Assembly (NCBI RefSeq): GCF_033100115.1
Contig: NZ_CP136910.1
Location: 5,162,001-5,226,000 of the forward strand
Direction of reading: 5' to 3'
DNA length: 64,000 nucleotides
Origin: Anaerocolumna sp. AGMB13020
GTDB lineage: Bacteria; Bacillota; Clostridia; Lachnospirales; Lachnospiraceae
Below, in pieces: positions 8,850-17,723 of the stretch; positions within the stretch are counted from its first letter, which is position 1; the number at the start of each line of letters is the position of its first letter. Under the pieces are notes generated by a model that saw only the letters and a list, made by a program, of their open reading frames with translations, was not told the DNA's origin and did no database searches. A program made the position numbers and the translations under genes.

Positions 8850-9854
8850 ATGGAAAAACGTATTATTACAACGGATTTAACCGATGAAGATAAGAAAATA
8901 GAAAATTCCCTGAGACCTCAGATGCTCACAGATTATATCGGACAAGGAAAAGCCAAAGCAAACCTTAAGGTCTATATAGAAGCAGCAAAGCAAAGAGGTG
9001 AATCATTAGACCATGTGCTATTCTATGGTCCCCCCGGACTTGGGAAGACCACTCTTGCGGGTATTATAGCCAATGAAATGTCGGTAGATATGAAGGTAAC
9101 CTCAGGTCCGGCTATCGAGAAACCAGGTGAGATGGCTGCAATTTTAAGTAATTTAAAAGAAGGCGATGTCTTATTCGTAGATGAAATCCACCGGCTGAAC
9201 CGTCAGGTAGAAGAGCTGATGTACCCGGCTATGGAGGACTATGCAATTGATATCGTAATAGGAAAAGGTGCAGCTGCCAAATCAATTCGCCTTGAGTTAC
9301 CCAAGTTCACCCTGGTAGGAGCCACCACCAGAGCCGGAATGCTGACACCTCCTTTAAGAGACCGCTTCGGAGTAGTAAGCCGTCTGGAATTCTATACAAA
9401 CGATGAATTAAAAGAAATCATATGCCGCTCCGCAAAGGTCTTAAAAGTAGATATTGACGATGAAGGAGCCTACGAACTGGCCCGTCGTTCAAGAGGTACT
9501 CCAAGGCTGGCTAACAGACTTTTAAAGAGAGTGCGTGACTTTGCGCAGGTAAAATACGACGGACATATCACCAAAGAAGTAGCAGATTTTGCACTGGACT
9601 TACTGGAAGTGGACAAACTTGGTTTGGACAATATGGATAGAGCAATCATACTGTCAATGATTGAGAAATTCAATGGTGGTCCGGTAGGAATAGAAACGGT
9701 TGCAGCAACTCTGGGAGAAGATCCGGGGACCATTGAAGAAGTATATGAACCCTACCTTGTGCAAAACGGGTTGATCCTTAGGACTCCCAGGGGCCGTATG
9801 GTGTCGGGGGAGGCTTACCGGCATTTTGGACTGCCTGAGAAGGTGCAGGATTAA
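8850..9854 (+). CDS. ruvB: Holliday junction branch migration ATPase RuvB
   Basis: This 334-residue AAA+ motor pumps DNA through RuvA-bound junctions. The early segment [19 protein letters not shown] is typical. Walker A ([11 protein letters not shown], about residue 60) and Walker B (FVDEIHRLN, about residue 110) are intact, sensor I is [18 protein letters not shown], and the C-terminal winged-helix domain has [16 protein letters not shown] and ends in [14 protein letters not shown]. The length is normal. The AAGGCGGGA ribosome binding site sits just after ruvA. A long hairpin repeat begins about 11 bases after its stop codon and may act as the operon's 3' boundary. Confidence 0.97.
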   Translation: MEKRIITTDLTDEDKKIENSLRPQMLTDYIGQGKAKANLKVYIEAAKQRGESLDHVLFYGPPGLGKTTLAGIIANEMSVDMKVTSGPAIEKPGEMAAILSNLKEGDVLFVDEIHRLNRQVEELMYPAMEDYAIDIVIGKGAAAKSIRLELPKFTLVGATTRAGMLTPPLRDRFGVVSRLEFYTNDELKEIICRSAKVLKVDIDDEGAYELARRSRGTPRLANRLLKRVRDFAQVKYDGHITKEVADFALDLLEVDKLGLDNMDRAIILSMIEKFNGGPVGIETVAATLGEDPGTIEEVYEPYLVQNGLILRTPRGRMVSGEAYRHFGLPEKVQD

Positions 9855-9864
9855 AAGAGAGGGT

Positions 9865-10104
9865 TTCGCAAGGGGACGGCAAATTGCGCAAAGCAGAAAG
9901 AACTCATGCTTCGATTCCAAGGCATAAGAAGTCCTAATTTATCTGGAGATTTTGTGCTTGACATAATATAAAGTAGATAACTCGCTTCGCTCAAACAATC
10001 TACTTTATATTATAGCACAAAATCTCCAGATAAAAGGACTTCTAATGCCTTTCCATAGGCGCATTCGTTCTTTCTGCTTTGTGCAATTTGCCTGCGTTCT
10101 TGTA
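9865..10104 (+). repeat. Long hairpin repeat, copy 1
   Basis: This ~240-bp imperfect palindrome has a perfect 20-bp stem (9939-9958 with 10014-10033) and a perfect 15-bp apical stem (9964-9978 with 9998-10012) closing a 19-base loop, AACTCGCTTCGCTCAAACA. An outer stem is built on GGCAAATTGCGCAAAGCAG and its complement near 10073-10092. A second copy lies at 63395-63632 in the same orientation, with paired substitutions in both arms. It starts about 11 bases after ruvB and contains no gene. Confidence 0.9.
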
Positions 10105-10212
10105 AAAGTAAGGCCTTTGATGTTATAGCCTCCAAGTATGATTAAATATCATCAAAAATTGATGGTATTTTGATAGATGTATCTTATTTAGATAAAAATA
10201 TCTTATTTAGTA

Positions 10213-10315
10213 AAAAACATATCAAGATAAAATACATATCAAGATAAAATACATATGAAGATAAAATACATATGATGATAAAAAACATATCAAAATAGAA
10301 ATACATATGAAGATA
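10213..10315 (+). repeat. Six-copy 17-bp tandem repeat
   Basis: Six head-to-tail units follow the pattern AAATACATATCAAGATA, with C/G alternation at the seventh variable site (CATATC or CATATG) and one 18-base unit at the end. The array is very A+T rich. A related TATCTTATTTAG doublet lies just upstream (about 10189-10210). Confidence 0.8.
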
Positions 10316-10408
10316 GACATAAATCCACATAAGTATATGACTAGGCAAACTTAAAGCTATCAAGTAACAATGAATTAATAAAAAACGACAATATATTGCT
10401 AATAACCA

Positions 10409-10637
10409 GATGAGTTTGGCTTACCTTTAGGCATTTTCTATTGAAGGGTTCCTAATGACACTTAAATGGCAGCAACTGTGACTAGGCATAATTATACCAC
10501 TGTTTGAGCTCAAAACCTCACGCTGAGATAACGGTACAGCGAGTTTGGTATAATTCTGCCTGCCAAGAACAGTTGCTGCCATTTTAGTGGAATTTGGAAC
10601 CCTGAACAAGAAATGCATAAAGGTAAGCCAAACTCAT
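10409..10637 (+). repeat. 229-bp inverted-repeat element
   Basis: The ends GATGAGTTTGGCTTACCTTT (10409-10428) and its reverse complement (10618-10637) match exactly. Inside, AAATGGCAGCAACTG pairs with CAGTTGCTGCCATTT, and TATACCA pairs with TGGTATA. The centre is a less paired ~50-base loop. It lies between ruvB and zapA, contains no plausible gene, and is unrelated in sequence to the preceding hairpin repeat. Confidence 0.8.
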
Positions 10638-10709
10638 CGTCCGCCGCCATAGACCACCACCCACCCAGCCAATGAACCCGCTTTACCCATCCCTTACCTC
10701 AAGAAGTAC

Positions 10710-10738
10710 TTGCCTTACACCATTTGTTATATTATAAT
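10710..10738 (+). promoter_or_regulatory. Promoter for zapA
   Basis: TTGCCT (10710-10715), 17 bases, then TATAAT (10733-10738). It also shows that the longer open frame beginning at 10724 cannot be the translated start. Confidence 0.8.
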
Positions 10739-10807
10739 GGAACAAATAGTAGGAAATACAAGGAAGGTATGCTGTTCCCAAAAGGTTCAGACAAAAGAGG
10801 CTGCTCC

Positions 10808-11227
10808 ATGAATAAGATGAACAATATTGAAGTCATAATAAACAACAAAAAGTATACTTTGCGCGGATATGAGAGTGAAGAGTATCTTCAAAAAGTGGCA
10901 TCTTATATTAATAATAAAAACAGCGATTTCAAAAAGCAGGATTTTTATAAATTACTGGACTCTGAGATGAAGAGTATCCTTATGGAAATCAATATCGCAG
11001 ATGATTATTTTAAGGTCAGAGAGCAGGCTAAAGAAATCGAGCAGGAAAATGAAGAGAAAGCCAAAGAAATCTTTGAATTGAAGCATGAACTGGTGTCTCT
11101 TAATACAAAACTTGCTGAAGCAGATAAATTGATAGCGTCTCTTAAAGAGGAACTCAATGAGAATCAGAAGAAGATAATAAGGCTGGAAACAGAATTAGGA
11201 AATAGAAACAGAAATACCAAAGGATAA
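10808..11227 (+). CDS. zapA: Cell division protein ZapA
   Basis: The 139-residue protein starts MNKMNNIEVIINNKKYTLRG, matching the N-terminal beta-strand domain of ZapA, which binds and bundles FtsZ filaments at midcell. The EEYLQKVASYINNK segment follows, and the C-terminal half (about residues 65-135) is a long charged coiled coil (EQENEEKAKEIFELKHELV onward). The ATG at 10808 is used because the -10 of the promoter lies at 10733-10738; a second ATG at 10817 is possible. The U32 peptidase-family gene follows, as in many clostridia. A possible terminator separates them. Confidence 0.85.
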   Translation: MNKMNNIEVIINNKKYTLRGYESEEYLQKVASYINNKNSDFKKQDFYKLLDSEMKSILMEINIADDYFKVREQAKEIEQENEEKAKEIFELKHELVSLNTKLAEADKLIASLKEELNENQKKIIRLETELGNRNRNTKG

Positions 11228-11232
11228 TTATG

Positions 11233-11286
11233 AGGCTGCTGCTAAATGGAGGACAAGGCTCCATCAATGCATCAGCCTGTTTTATT
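11233..11286 (+). terminator. Possible terminator after zapA
   Basis: AGGCTGCTGC near 11233 pairs imperfectly with GCATCAGCCT, an inner stem ATGGAG/CTCCAT is nested within, and TTTTATT follows at 11280-11286. Confidence 0.5.
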
Positions 11287-11350
11287 CAGGATAGAAGCAG
11301 ATAGATATACGATATCCCGGGAATAGAGAAGGATATTTGGAAAGGAAATT

Positions 11351-13792
11351 ATGAACAGAGTAGAAATATTGGCACCGGCAGGTTCCATGGATAGCCTGAA
11401 AGCAGCGGTAAATGCAGGCTGTGATGCAGTTTATGTGGGAGGAACCAGATTCGGAGCCAGAGCTTATGCAGACAATTTTACAACAGATACCATGAAGGAG
11501 GCAATTGATCTGGTACACCTTTATGGTAAGAACATTTACCTTACAGTGAATACCTTGCTAAAGAACAGGGAGCTCGAAAAAGAGCTGTTTGATTATATAA
11601 AAACCTATTACGAACATGGTATCGATGCGGTTATTGTTCAGGATCTCGGAGTGCTTCATTTCCTGCATGAACACTTTCCGGATCTGCCGCTTCATGCCAG
11701 CACTCAGATGTCCCTGACCATGGGAGAAGGGGCAAAGATATTAAAAGCAACAGGAGTGACCAGAGTAGTAAATGCCAGGGAATTGAACCTGCAGGAGATA
11801 AGGTCCCTTAAAGATTCCACTGGTTTGGAGGTGGAATCCTTTGTGCATGGAGCATTATGCTACTGTTATTCCGGTAAATGCCTCCTAAGCAGCATGATTG
11901 GTGGCAGGAGCGGCAACAGGGGAAGATGTGCACAACCCTGCAGGATGCCTTATCAGCTAAAAATTGATGGACAGGATAAGGGAAATGGCTATTATCTGAG
12001 TCCTAAGGATATTGAAACATTGGCTTTACTTCCCAAAATGATACAAGCGGGTATTGATTCCTTTAAGATTGAAGGAAGGATGAAAGGTCCTGAATATACA
12101 GCCATTGTTACTTCCATCTACCGCAAGTACAGGGACTTATACTATGACCTGGGAGCGCAAAGTTATGAAAGCTATCAGAAAAGCCATACGGCGGAATTGG
12201 CAGGTGATATTCGAAATCTGTCAGATATTTATAACCGGGGAGGTTTTTCGAAAGGTTATTATGAAATGCATGGGGGAATTTCCATGCTTACAACCAATCG
12301 GCCGAATCACAGTGGCTTGCCGGTAGGAAAGCTTACGAAAGTAACAGATTCTCAAATGGTTATAGAACTGCAGGAAGACATCAATGCACAGGATATATTG
12401 GAAGTACGTAATAAGAATGAAGCACTGTATGAATTTACTGTAAAAACGGGTGAAAACAAAGGGGGCAAAATTACCTCCAATTATAAAAGAGGAATAAAAC
12501 TTCAGAATGGATATCCGGTCTATCGAACAAGAAATAATCTGCTCCTTGGCAGGGTCAGAGAAGAGTATCTTGAAAAACAGACAAAACTGCCGGTAAGAGG
12601 TGTGTTTACAGCACAGGAGGGTAGCCCTATGAGCCTTACTTTATGCTGTTATGACAAAGAGATACAGGTCTTTGGCGAGATTCCGCAGAAGGCGCTGAGT
12701 CAACCCATAACAGAAGACAAGCTGGTAAAACAGTTGGATAAATTGGGTGATACCAGTTTTTATCTGGAGGACCTGAAAGTTGAGCTAAGGGGTAATCTAT
12801 TTATACCTGTAGGAAGACTCAACGAGTTAAGGCGGCTTGGAGTAGAAGAACTGCTAAGAGCAATAAAGGAAAGTTACCGCAGAAATGAAGTTAAAGGACA
12901 TGGATATACTGCTTTTTACGGAAAACGGGCAGAAAAACCCTTATATGTATCTGTACTGGTTCAGACGGAGGAGCAATTAAGGGCGGCACTTGGATTCGAG
13001 GAAGTAACTGAGATCATACTTGAAAGTGATATAAAACCTCTTCCGGATCTGCTGAAACTGACCAGGGAAATCGTGCAAAAAGGGAAGAAAGCTATTATTG
13101 CATTACCTTTTGTGATAAGAAGCAAAACCTATGAGTTGCTGTTACAGAATAAATCCATATTGGAAGACAATACTATAAATGGGTTTCTTATAAGAAATCT
13201 GGAAGAATATGAACTGGTAAAATACAAATTAGAGACAGAGAAACGAATAATAGGGGATTATTGTCTTTATGCCATGAATCGTAGTGCCGGGGAATATTAT
13301 GCGAGCCTGGGAGTTGATGCAATAACTGCTCCTTATGAGCTGAATTATCAGGAACTCAAAGAAATTTCAGATATTTATCATTATATCACGGTATATTCCA
13401 AGCTGCCGGTCATGATTTCAGCACAATGCCTGTATCTTACAGAAGCAGGCAAGGATAAGCTTAAGGACAATATCAGCAGTGAGGCATGTTCCCTCAGAGA
13501 TGCAGGGAAGGCTGTTCTTACGGATCGTTTGGGAAATGGTTTTCCCATAGCAAGACATTGCAGGGATTGCTATAATGTAATCTATAACAGCAAACCTTTA
13601 TCGCTCTTATCCTGTGAAGAGGAAGTTAAGAATCTTAAACCTGCTGCTGTAAGGCTGGATTTTACAGAAGAATCAGAAAAAGAAGCAGAGGATTTACTGG
13701 AACAATATGTAGATGCTTATCTGAAGGGGATACACAGAACGGAGAAGGGGTCTGATTATACCAGAGGACATTTCAAAAGAGGGATTGACTAG
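11351..13792 (+). CDS. U32 family peptidase / RlhA-like rRNA hydroxylation protein
   Basis: This 813-residue protein has an N-terminal U32 domain beginning VEILAPAGSMDSLKAAVNAG with DAVYVGG and HASTQMSL blocks. The family's cysteine cluster is present: ALCYCYSGKC (about residues 168-177) and GRCAQPCR (about 193-200), which in RlhA and TrhP-type proteins binds an iron-sulfur cluster. The C-terminal half (about 390-800) matches the extended DUF3656-type architecture and has a further RHCRDCY motif. In Escherichia coli the RlhA relative is needed for hydroxylation of 23S rRNA C2501; a similar role here is inferred. Despite the peptidase name, proteolysis is doubtful. It lies between zapA and a SEDS/PBP pair on the same strand. 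Confidence 0.88.
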   Translation: MNRVEILAPAGSMDSLKAAVNAGCDAVYVGGTRFGARAYADNFTTDTMKEAIDLVHLYGKNIYLTVNTLLKNRELEKELFDYIKTYYEHGIDAVIVQDLGVLHFLHEHFPDLPLHASTQMSLTMGEGAKILKATGVTRVVNARELNLQEIRSLKDSTGLEVESFVHGALCYCYSGKCLLSSMIGGRSGNRGRCAQPCRMPYQLKIDGQDKGNGYYLSPKDIETLALLPKMIQAGIDSFKIEGRMKGPEYTAIVTSIYRKYRDLYYDLGAQSYESYQKSHTAELAGDIRNLSDIYNRGGFSKGYYEMHGGISMLTTNRPNHSGLPVGKLTKVTDSQMVIELQEDINAQDILEVRNKNEALYEFTVKTGENKGGKITSNYKRGIKLQNGYPVYRTRNNLLLGRVREEYLEKQTKLPVRGVFTAQEGSPMSLTLCCYDKEIQVFGEIPQKALSQPITEDKLVKQLDKLGDTSFYLEDLKVELRGNLFIPVGRLNELRRLGVEELLRAIKESYRRNEVKGHGYTAFYGKRAEKPLYVSVLVQTEEQLRAALGFEEVTEIILESDIKPLPDLLKLTREIVQKGKKAIIALPFVIRSKTYELLLQNKSILEDNTINGFLIRNLEEYELVKYKLETEKRIIGDYCLYAMNRSAGEYYASLGVDAITAPYELNYQELKEISDIYHYITVYSKLPVMISAQCLYLTEAGKDKLKDNISSEACSLRDAGKAVLTDRLGNGFPIARHCRDCYNVIYNSKPLSLLSCEEEVKNLKPAAVRLDFTEESEKEAEDLLEQYVDAYLKGIHRTEKGSDYTRGHFKRGID

Positions 13793-13871
13793 AGGGAAAT
13801 ACCTTATTGAATAACACCAAAGGTAGAAAGATATGCATAAAAATAGAAGAGGGAAAGGACGGTGATATAGG

Positions 13872-15266
13872 ATGGTCAATCTGCTTTCAGAAATATCTAA
13901 ATATATGATAATCGTATTAGTTGCCATGTATACCTTCCTGTCCTACAGAGTACTGGGTGTTTCCGATAAAGCCAGGCAGGGAAGTATATATACCAATATG
14001 AAATTTTTGCTGTTCCTTTTTCATTTTGTCAGTTATTCTATCATTTATATTAATCAAAAGAGCAACTGGGTAATAATAATTTATGCCTTGGAGGTTCTTA
14101 CCCTGATTATGGTATTCGGCTTCTATCAATGGGTTTATGTAAATTTGTCAAAGCCACTTTTATATAATATGGTGTTCATGCTGATCACAGGTTATATTAT
14201 GATAACCAGGTTATCAGTCAAGACAGAGTATGATAAGGCTTTTAAACAGTTAATTATAGCCTCAGCCGCTTTGCTGCTTTGTCTTGTCATCCCGCTTTTG
14301 ATTGATAAGATAGATTATCTGAAACGTCTGGGCTGGATCTATGGTGCTTTGGGAATCCTCCTTCTTTTAGTGGTATTATTCTGGGGAACCGAGAATTACG
14401 GGGCTACCAACTGGATAAGAATCAGAGGCGTAACCTTTCAGCCTTCCGAATTTGTAAAGATTCTGTTTGTGTTCTGTTTTGCCTCTCTTTTGTCAAAGAG
14501 AAAGGATTTTCGGTATATAGTAGTCGTTACCGGATTGGCAGCACTGCATGTCTTGATTCTGGTAGCGGAAAAAGATCTGGGAGGTGCCTTGATCTTCTTC
14601 CTTACCTATCTGATGATGTTATATGCCGCAACAGCAAAACCCTTATATCTTGGAGCAGGTATAGTGGCAGGCAGTTTGGCAGCTGTCCTTGCCTATAAGT
14701 TCTTCTCCCATGTCAGAGTGAGAGTCATGGCCTGGAAGGATCCCTGGGCACTGATTGACAGAGAGGGTTATCAGATATCGCAATCTCTTTTTGCCATAGG
14801 TACCGGGGGATGGTTTGGAATGGGGTTGACAAGAGGTCTCCCTACCAGTATTCCGGTAGCGGACAGTGATTTTATTTTCTCTGCCATCTCGGAAGAAATG
14901 GGTGGTTTCTTTGCATTGTGCCTGGTTCTGATATGTTTGAATTATTTTATACTAACCATTAACATAGCTATGAAATTTGAAAATCAATTCTATAAACTTA
15001 TTGCACTGGGATTTGGTGTCATGTATGCGTTTCAGGTATTTCTTTCACTGGGTGGGGTTACGAAACTGATTCCATCAACGGGAGTTACCCTTCCCTTTAT
15101 CAGCTACGGAGGCAGTTCCGTACTAAGTTGTGTAATTATGTTCAGTGTGACACAGGGACTTTATGTACTGAGTCAGGATAGGAATGAAGATGGAAAAAGA
15201 AGAAAAGGTAAAAAAGAAAAAGAAATCTCCGGAAAGCAAAACCCAAAAAAAGAGTCCCTTGTCTGA
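13872..15266 (+). CDS. FtsW/RodA/SpoVE-family (SEDS) peptidoglycan polymerase
   Basis: The 464-residue, strongly hydrophobic protein has about a dozen membrane segments. The SEDS signature is clear: GATNWIRIRGVTFQPSEFVKI, the catalytic-region AEKDLGGALIFFL, and the C-terminal STGVTLPFISYGGSS. SEDS proteins polymerise glycan strands from lipid II together with a class B PBP. About 120 residues of extra membrane helices precede the core. The last 30 residues are lysine-rich, and the gene overlaps the following PBP by 83 bases in a different frame, implying coupled expression. It is more like the stand-alone RodA/PbpA pair than a dcw-cluster ftsW, so the paralog cannot be assigned. Confidence 0.9.
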   Translation: MVNLLSEISKYMIIVLVAMYTFLSYRVLGVSDKARQGSIYTNMKFLLFLFHFVSYSIIYINQKSNWVIIIYALEVLTLIMVFGFYQWVYVNLSKPLLYNMVFMLITGYIMITRLSVKTEYDKAFKQLIIASAALLLCLVIPLLIDKIDYLKRLGWIYGALGILLLLVVLFWGTENYGATNWIRIRGVTFQPSEFVKILFVFCFASLLSKRKDFRYIVVVTGLAALHVLILVAEKDLGGALIFFLTYLMMLYAATAKPLYLGAGIVAGSLAAVLAYKFFSHVRVRVMAWKDPWALIDREGYQISQSLFAIGTGGWFGMGLTRGLPTSIPVADSDFIFSAISEEMGGFFALCLVLICLNYFILTINIAMKFENQFYKLIALGFGVMYAFQVFLSLGGVTKLIPSTGVTLPFISYGGSSVLSCVIMFSVTQGLYVLSQDRNEDGKRRKGKKEKEISGKQNPKKESLV

Positions 15267-16791
15267 AAAGCACAGGCTTCTTATAAAGGGTAATAAAGGT
15301 AAAAAAAATCTTCTTAAATCTGATGAGAGCGTTGAAGATGCTGATAAAGCTACGGTAAAAGGAAAGAGTAAAGAGAATAAGAACAGGGAAATCATTTTTA
15401 TAACCTATTTATTTGCAGGACTTTTTCTTCTGATTATCGGGTATTATGCTAATTTTATGATAAGAGACAGCAGTGAAGTTATCAACAATCCTTATAATAA
15501 AAGGCAGGATCTGTTGGCAGAACAGATTATCAGAGGAGATATCCTCTCATCGGACGGTAAGGTGCTGGCCCATACTTTAGTTGATTCGGAGGGTACGGAG
15601 ACCAGGGACTATCCTTTTAAGAATATCTACGCTCATGTTGTGGGCAGATTTTCAAAAGGCAGGACAGGTTTGGAGTCTTCGGAGAATTTTCACATGCTGA
15701 CTTCTCATACCAATACCATCAGTAAGATTGTGAAGGAACTATCCGGCACCAAAAATATCGGTGACAGCATCGTGACGACCTTGGATAACAGAATTCAGGA
15801 AGCAGCCTATAATGCCCTTGGCAATAACCGAGGCGCGGTAGTGGTACTGGAACCTTCCTCGGGAAAAATACTTGCCATGGTATCAAAACCGGATTATGAT
15901 CCCAATACCATTAATGATACCTGGGAGGAGCTTACCAAGGAGGATTCAAAAGACGGTGATAAGGATTCTTCGCTGGTCAACCGGGCGGCCCAAGGCCTTT
16001 ATCCTCCGGGGTCTACCTTTAAAATATTGACAGCCCTTGAATATGTCAGAGAAAATCCTGATTATGAAGATTATGAATATAACTGTACCGGCAAAGATGT
16101 ATTTAACAGTGTAACCATCAACTGTTATCACAACAATGCCCATGGACATGTGGACCTTAAAACCTCTCTGGCCAAATCCTGCAACTCATCCTTTGCCAAT
16201 ATAGGAACCACCTTGAATATGACAGCATTTCGAAAGCTTTGTGACAGCTTTTTGTTCAATCAGAGTATACCAGTTGACATGGTTTATAATAAAAGCAGCT
16301 TTGTTTTGACGGGGAAAACTGCAAAAGATCAGATTCCTCAGACTGTTATCGGCCAAGGGCAGACTCAGATTACACCTCTTCATAATGCTCTGATCGTATC
16401 TGCCATAGCCAATGGTGGCGTTATGATGAAGCCTTATGTGGTAGACAGCATTGAAAGCCAGAGTGGTGAAATCGTAAAGAAATATCTGCCTGAAATGTAT
16501 AAGACAGTAATGACTCCGGAAGAAGCCGAAATACTTACCACTTTTATGCATGCGACGGTAGAAAGCGGAACTGCTGGAGCCCTTAAAAATTCCAGATACT
16601 CTGTGGCTGGCAAAACCGGTTCTGCGGAATATATGGAAGGAAAGCCGGCACATGCCTGGTTCGTTGGGTTTGCGCCTGCAGAAAAGCCTGAAATTGCAGT
16701 AAGTATCATTGTTGAGAGCGTAGGAACCGGAAGTGATTATGCTGTTCCTATTGCAGAAAAAATTTTTGAAGCGTATTTTAAATCCAAATAG
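15184..16791 (+). CDS. Class B penicillin-binding protein (PbpA/PBP2-like transpeptidase)
   Basis: The 535-residue transpeptidase has a lysine-rich cytoplasmic tail of about 70 residues, one membrane helix (IIFITYLFAGLFLLIIGYYA) and an extracytoplasmic part. Catalytic motifs are STFK (Ser277), SCN (about residue 332) and KTG (about residue 477), the SxxK-SxN-KTG set for crosslinking peptidoglycan. An RGDILSSDGKVLA segment near residue 120 is characteristic of PbpA. It overlaps the SEDS gene by 83 bases and is almost certainly its functional partner in wall synthesis. The ATG at 15184 has a modest GGATAGGA site; no other in-frame ATG with a ribosome binding site is apparent before the membrane helix. 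Confidence 0.93.
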   Translation: MKMEKEEKVKKKKKSPESKTQKKSPLSEKHRLLIKGNKGKKNLLKSDESVEDADKATVKGKSKENKNREIIFITYLFAGLFLLIIGYYANFMIRDSSEVINNPYNKRQDLLAEQIIRGDILSSDGKVLAHTLVDSEGTETRDYPFKNIYAHVVGRFSKGRTGLESSENFHMLTSHTNTISKIVKELSGTKNIGDSIVTTLDNRIQEAAYNALGNNRGAVVVLEPSSGKILAMVSKPDYDPNTINDTWEELTKEDSKDGDKDSSLVNRAAQGLYPPGSTFKILTALEYVRENPDYEDYEYNCTGKDVFNSVTINCYHNNAHGHVDLKTSLAKSCNSSFANIGTTLNMTAFRKLCDSFLFNQSIPVDMVYNKSSFVLTGKTAKDQIPQTVIGQGQTQITPLHNALIVSAIANGGVMMKPYVVDSIESQSGEIVKKYLPEMYKTVMTPEEAEILTTFMHATVESGTAGALKNSRYSVAGKTGSAEYMEGKPAHAWFVGFAPAEKPEIAVSIIVESVGTGSDYAVPIAEKIFEAYFKSK

Positions 16792-16875
16792 GAAATAATT
16801 ACAGTAGCGTCCTACTGATTCACGTTTATATCATAATAATTTTATATATGTTTGTTAGTATTGCATAAATATTTG

Positions 16876-16904
16876 TTGAACATTTATATAATATGATGTA
16901 TACT
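16876..16904 (+). promoter_or_regulatory. Promoter for the Nudix gene
   Basis: TTGAAC (16876-16881), 17 bases, TATACT (16899-16904), 42 bases before the start codon. Confidence 0.7.
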
Positions 16905-16946
16905 TGAAACAGATATTTGACACACCATAATACAGGAGGAATTGCG

Positions 16947-17399
16947 ATGATTGAAGCAACGAGCTGTGGCGGTGTAGTTATTTTCAGAGGAAAGATTTTA
17001 CTACTGTATAAGAACTATAAAAACAAATACGAAGGTTGGGTTCTGCCGAAAGGAACTGTGGAGGAAGGAGAAGAGTATAAGGAGACAGCCATACGTGAAG
17101 TGAAGGAAGAAACAGGGACGGATGCTTCTATAATCAAATATATTGGCAAAAGCCAATATACATTCAGTACACCACAGAATACAGTAATAAAGGATGTTCA
17201 TTGGTATTTAATGATGTCTGATAGCTATTACAGCAAACCGCAAAGAGAAGAGTATTTTATGGATTCCGGATATTATAAATTTCATGAGGCATATCACATG
17301 TTGAAATTCTCTAATGAGAAGCAGATATTAGAGCGTGCTTATAACGAATACCTGGATTTAAAGAAGAGTAATTTGTGGGGCAACAAAAAGTACTTCTAA
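16947..17399 (+). CDS. Nudix hydrolase
   Basis: The 150-residue enzyme is chosen to start at ATG 16947 because AGGAGGA (16934-16940) stands six bases before it; upstream in-frame codons overlap that site. The Nudix box is complete at about residues 36-58: G, five residues, E, then seven residues and REVKEETG. This box binds magnesium and hydrolyses nucleoside diphosphates linked to another group. The substrate cannot be told; the LPKGTVEEGE context is common to diadenosine-polyphosphate-type and mRNA-decapping-type members. The gene has its own promoter and terminator, so it is monocistronic. Confidence 0.9.
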   Translation: MIEATSCGGVVIFRGKILLLYKNYKNKYEGWVLPKGTVEEGEEYKETAIREVKEETGTDASIIKYIGKSQYTFSTPQNTVIKDVHWYLMMSDSYYSKPQREEYFMDSGYYKFHEAYHMLKFSNEKQILERAYNEYLDLKKSNLWGNKKYF

Positions 17400-17457
17400 C
17401 CGGGTATTATTATAGCTTATTTGGGCGTGTGTGATTGATCAGGACGGAATGAACTAA

Positions 17458-17497
17458 GAGAGAAGGGCAGTAAAAAGCTGTCTTTTCTCTCTTTTTT
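17458..17497 (+). terminator. Terminator after the Nudix gene
   Basis: GAGAGAAGGGCAG pairs with CTGTCTTTTCTCTC around a short A-rich loop, followed by six Ts (17492-17497). Confidence 0.85.
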
Positions 17498-17565
17498 ATG
17501 TAATAGAAAAATTCAACTTGTCAGAGCATATTTTCTTACTTTTTCCTTAAAGTTACGGGTGATTC

Positions 17566-17594
17566 TTGTAAATATATAGTGAATTTTTTATAAT
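17566..17594 (+). promoter_or_regulatory. Promoter for the DUF4349 lipoprotein gene
   Basis: TTGTAA (17566-17571), 17 bases, TATAAT (17589-17594), about 130 bases before the start; the leader between holds no recognised structure. Confidence 0.65.
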
Positions 17595-17723
17595 AGTATT
17601 ACAAACATGAGCGGACAGAAAGAAGCAGGAGGAGGAGGAACTCTTAAACGGTAGTTGAAAGGCGTTTTCAATGAGTTTATTAAATATCATAATGAAGGAA
17701 TGGTATTTGGAAATGGAGTAGGT

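Noticed and set aside
9865..10315. CRISPR array
   Set aside because: The repeats are one long hairpin and a 17-bp contiguous tandem array; there are no regularly spaced unique spacers and no cas genes.
10427..10618. 63-codon reverse-strand open frame
   Set aside because: It lies wholly inside the 229-bp inverted repeat, has no ribosome binding site, and its sequence is explained by the palindrome.
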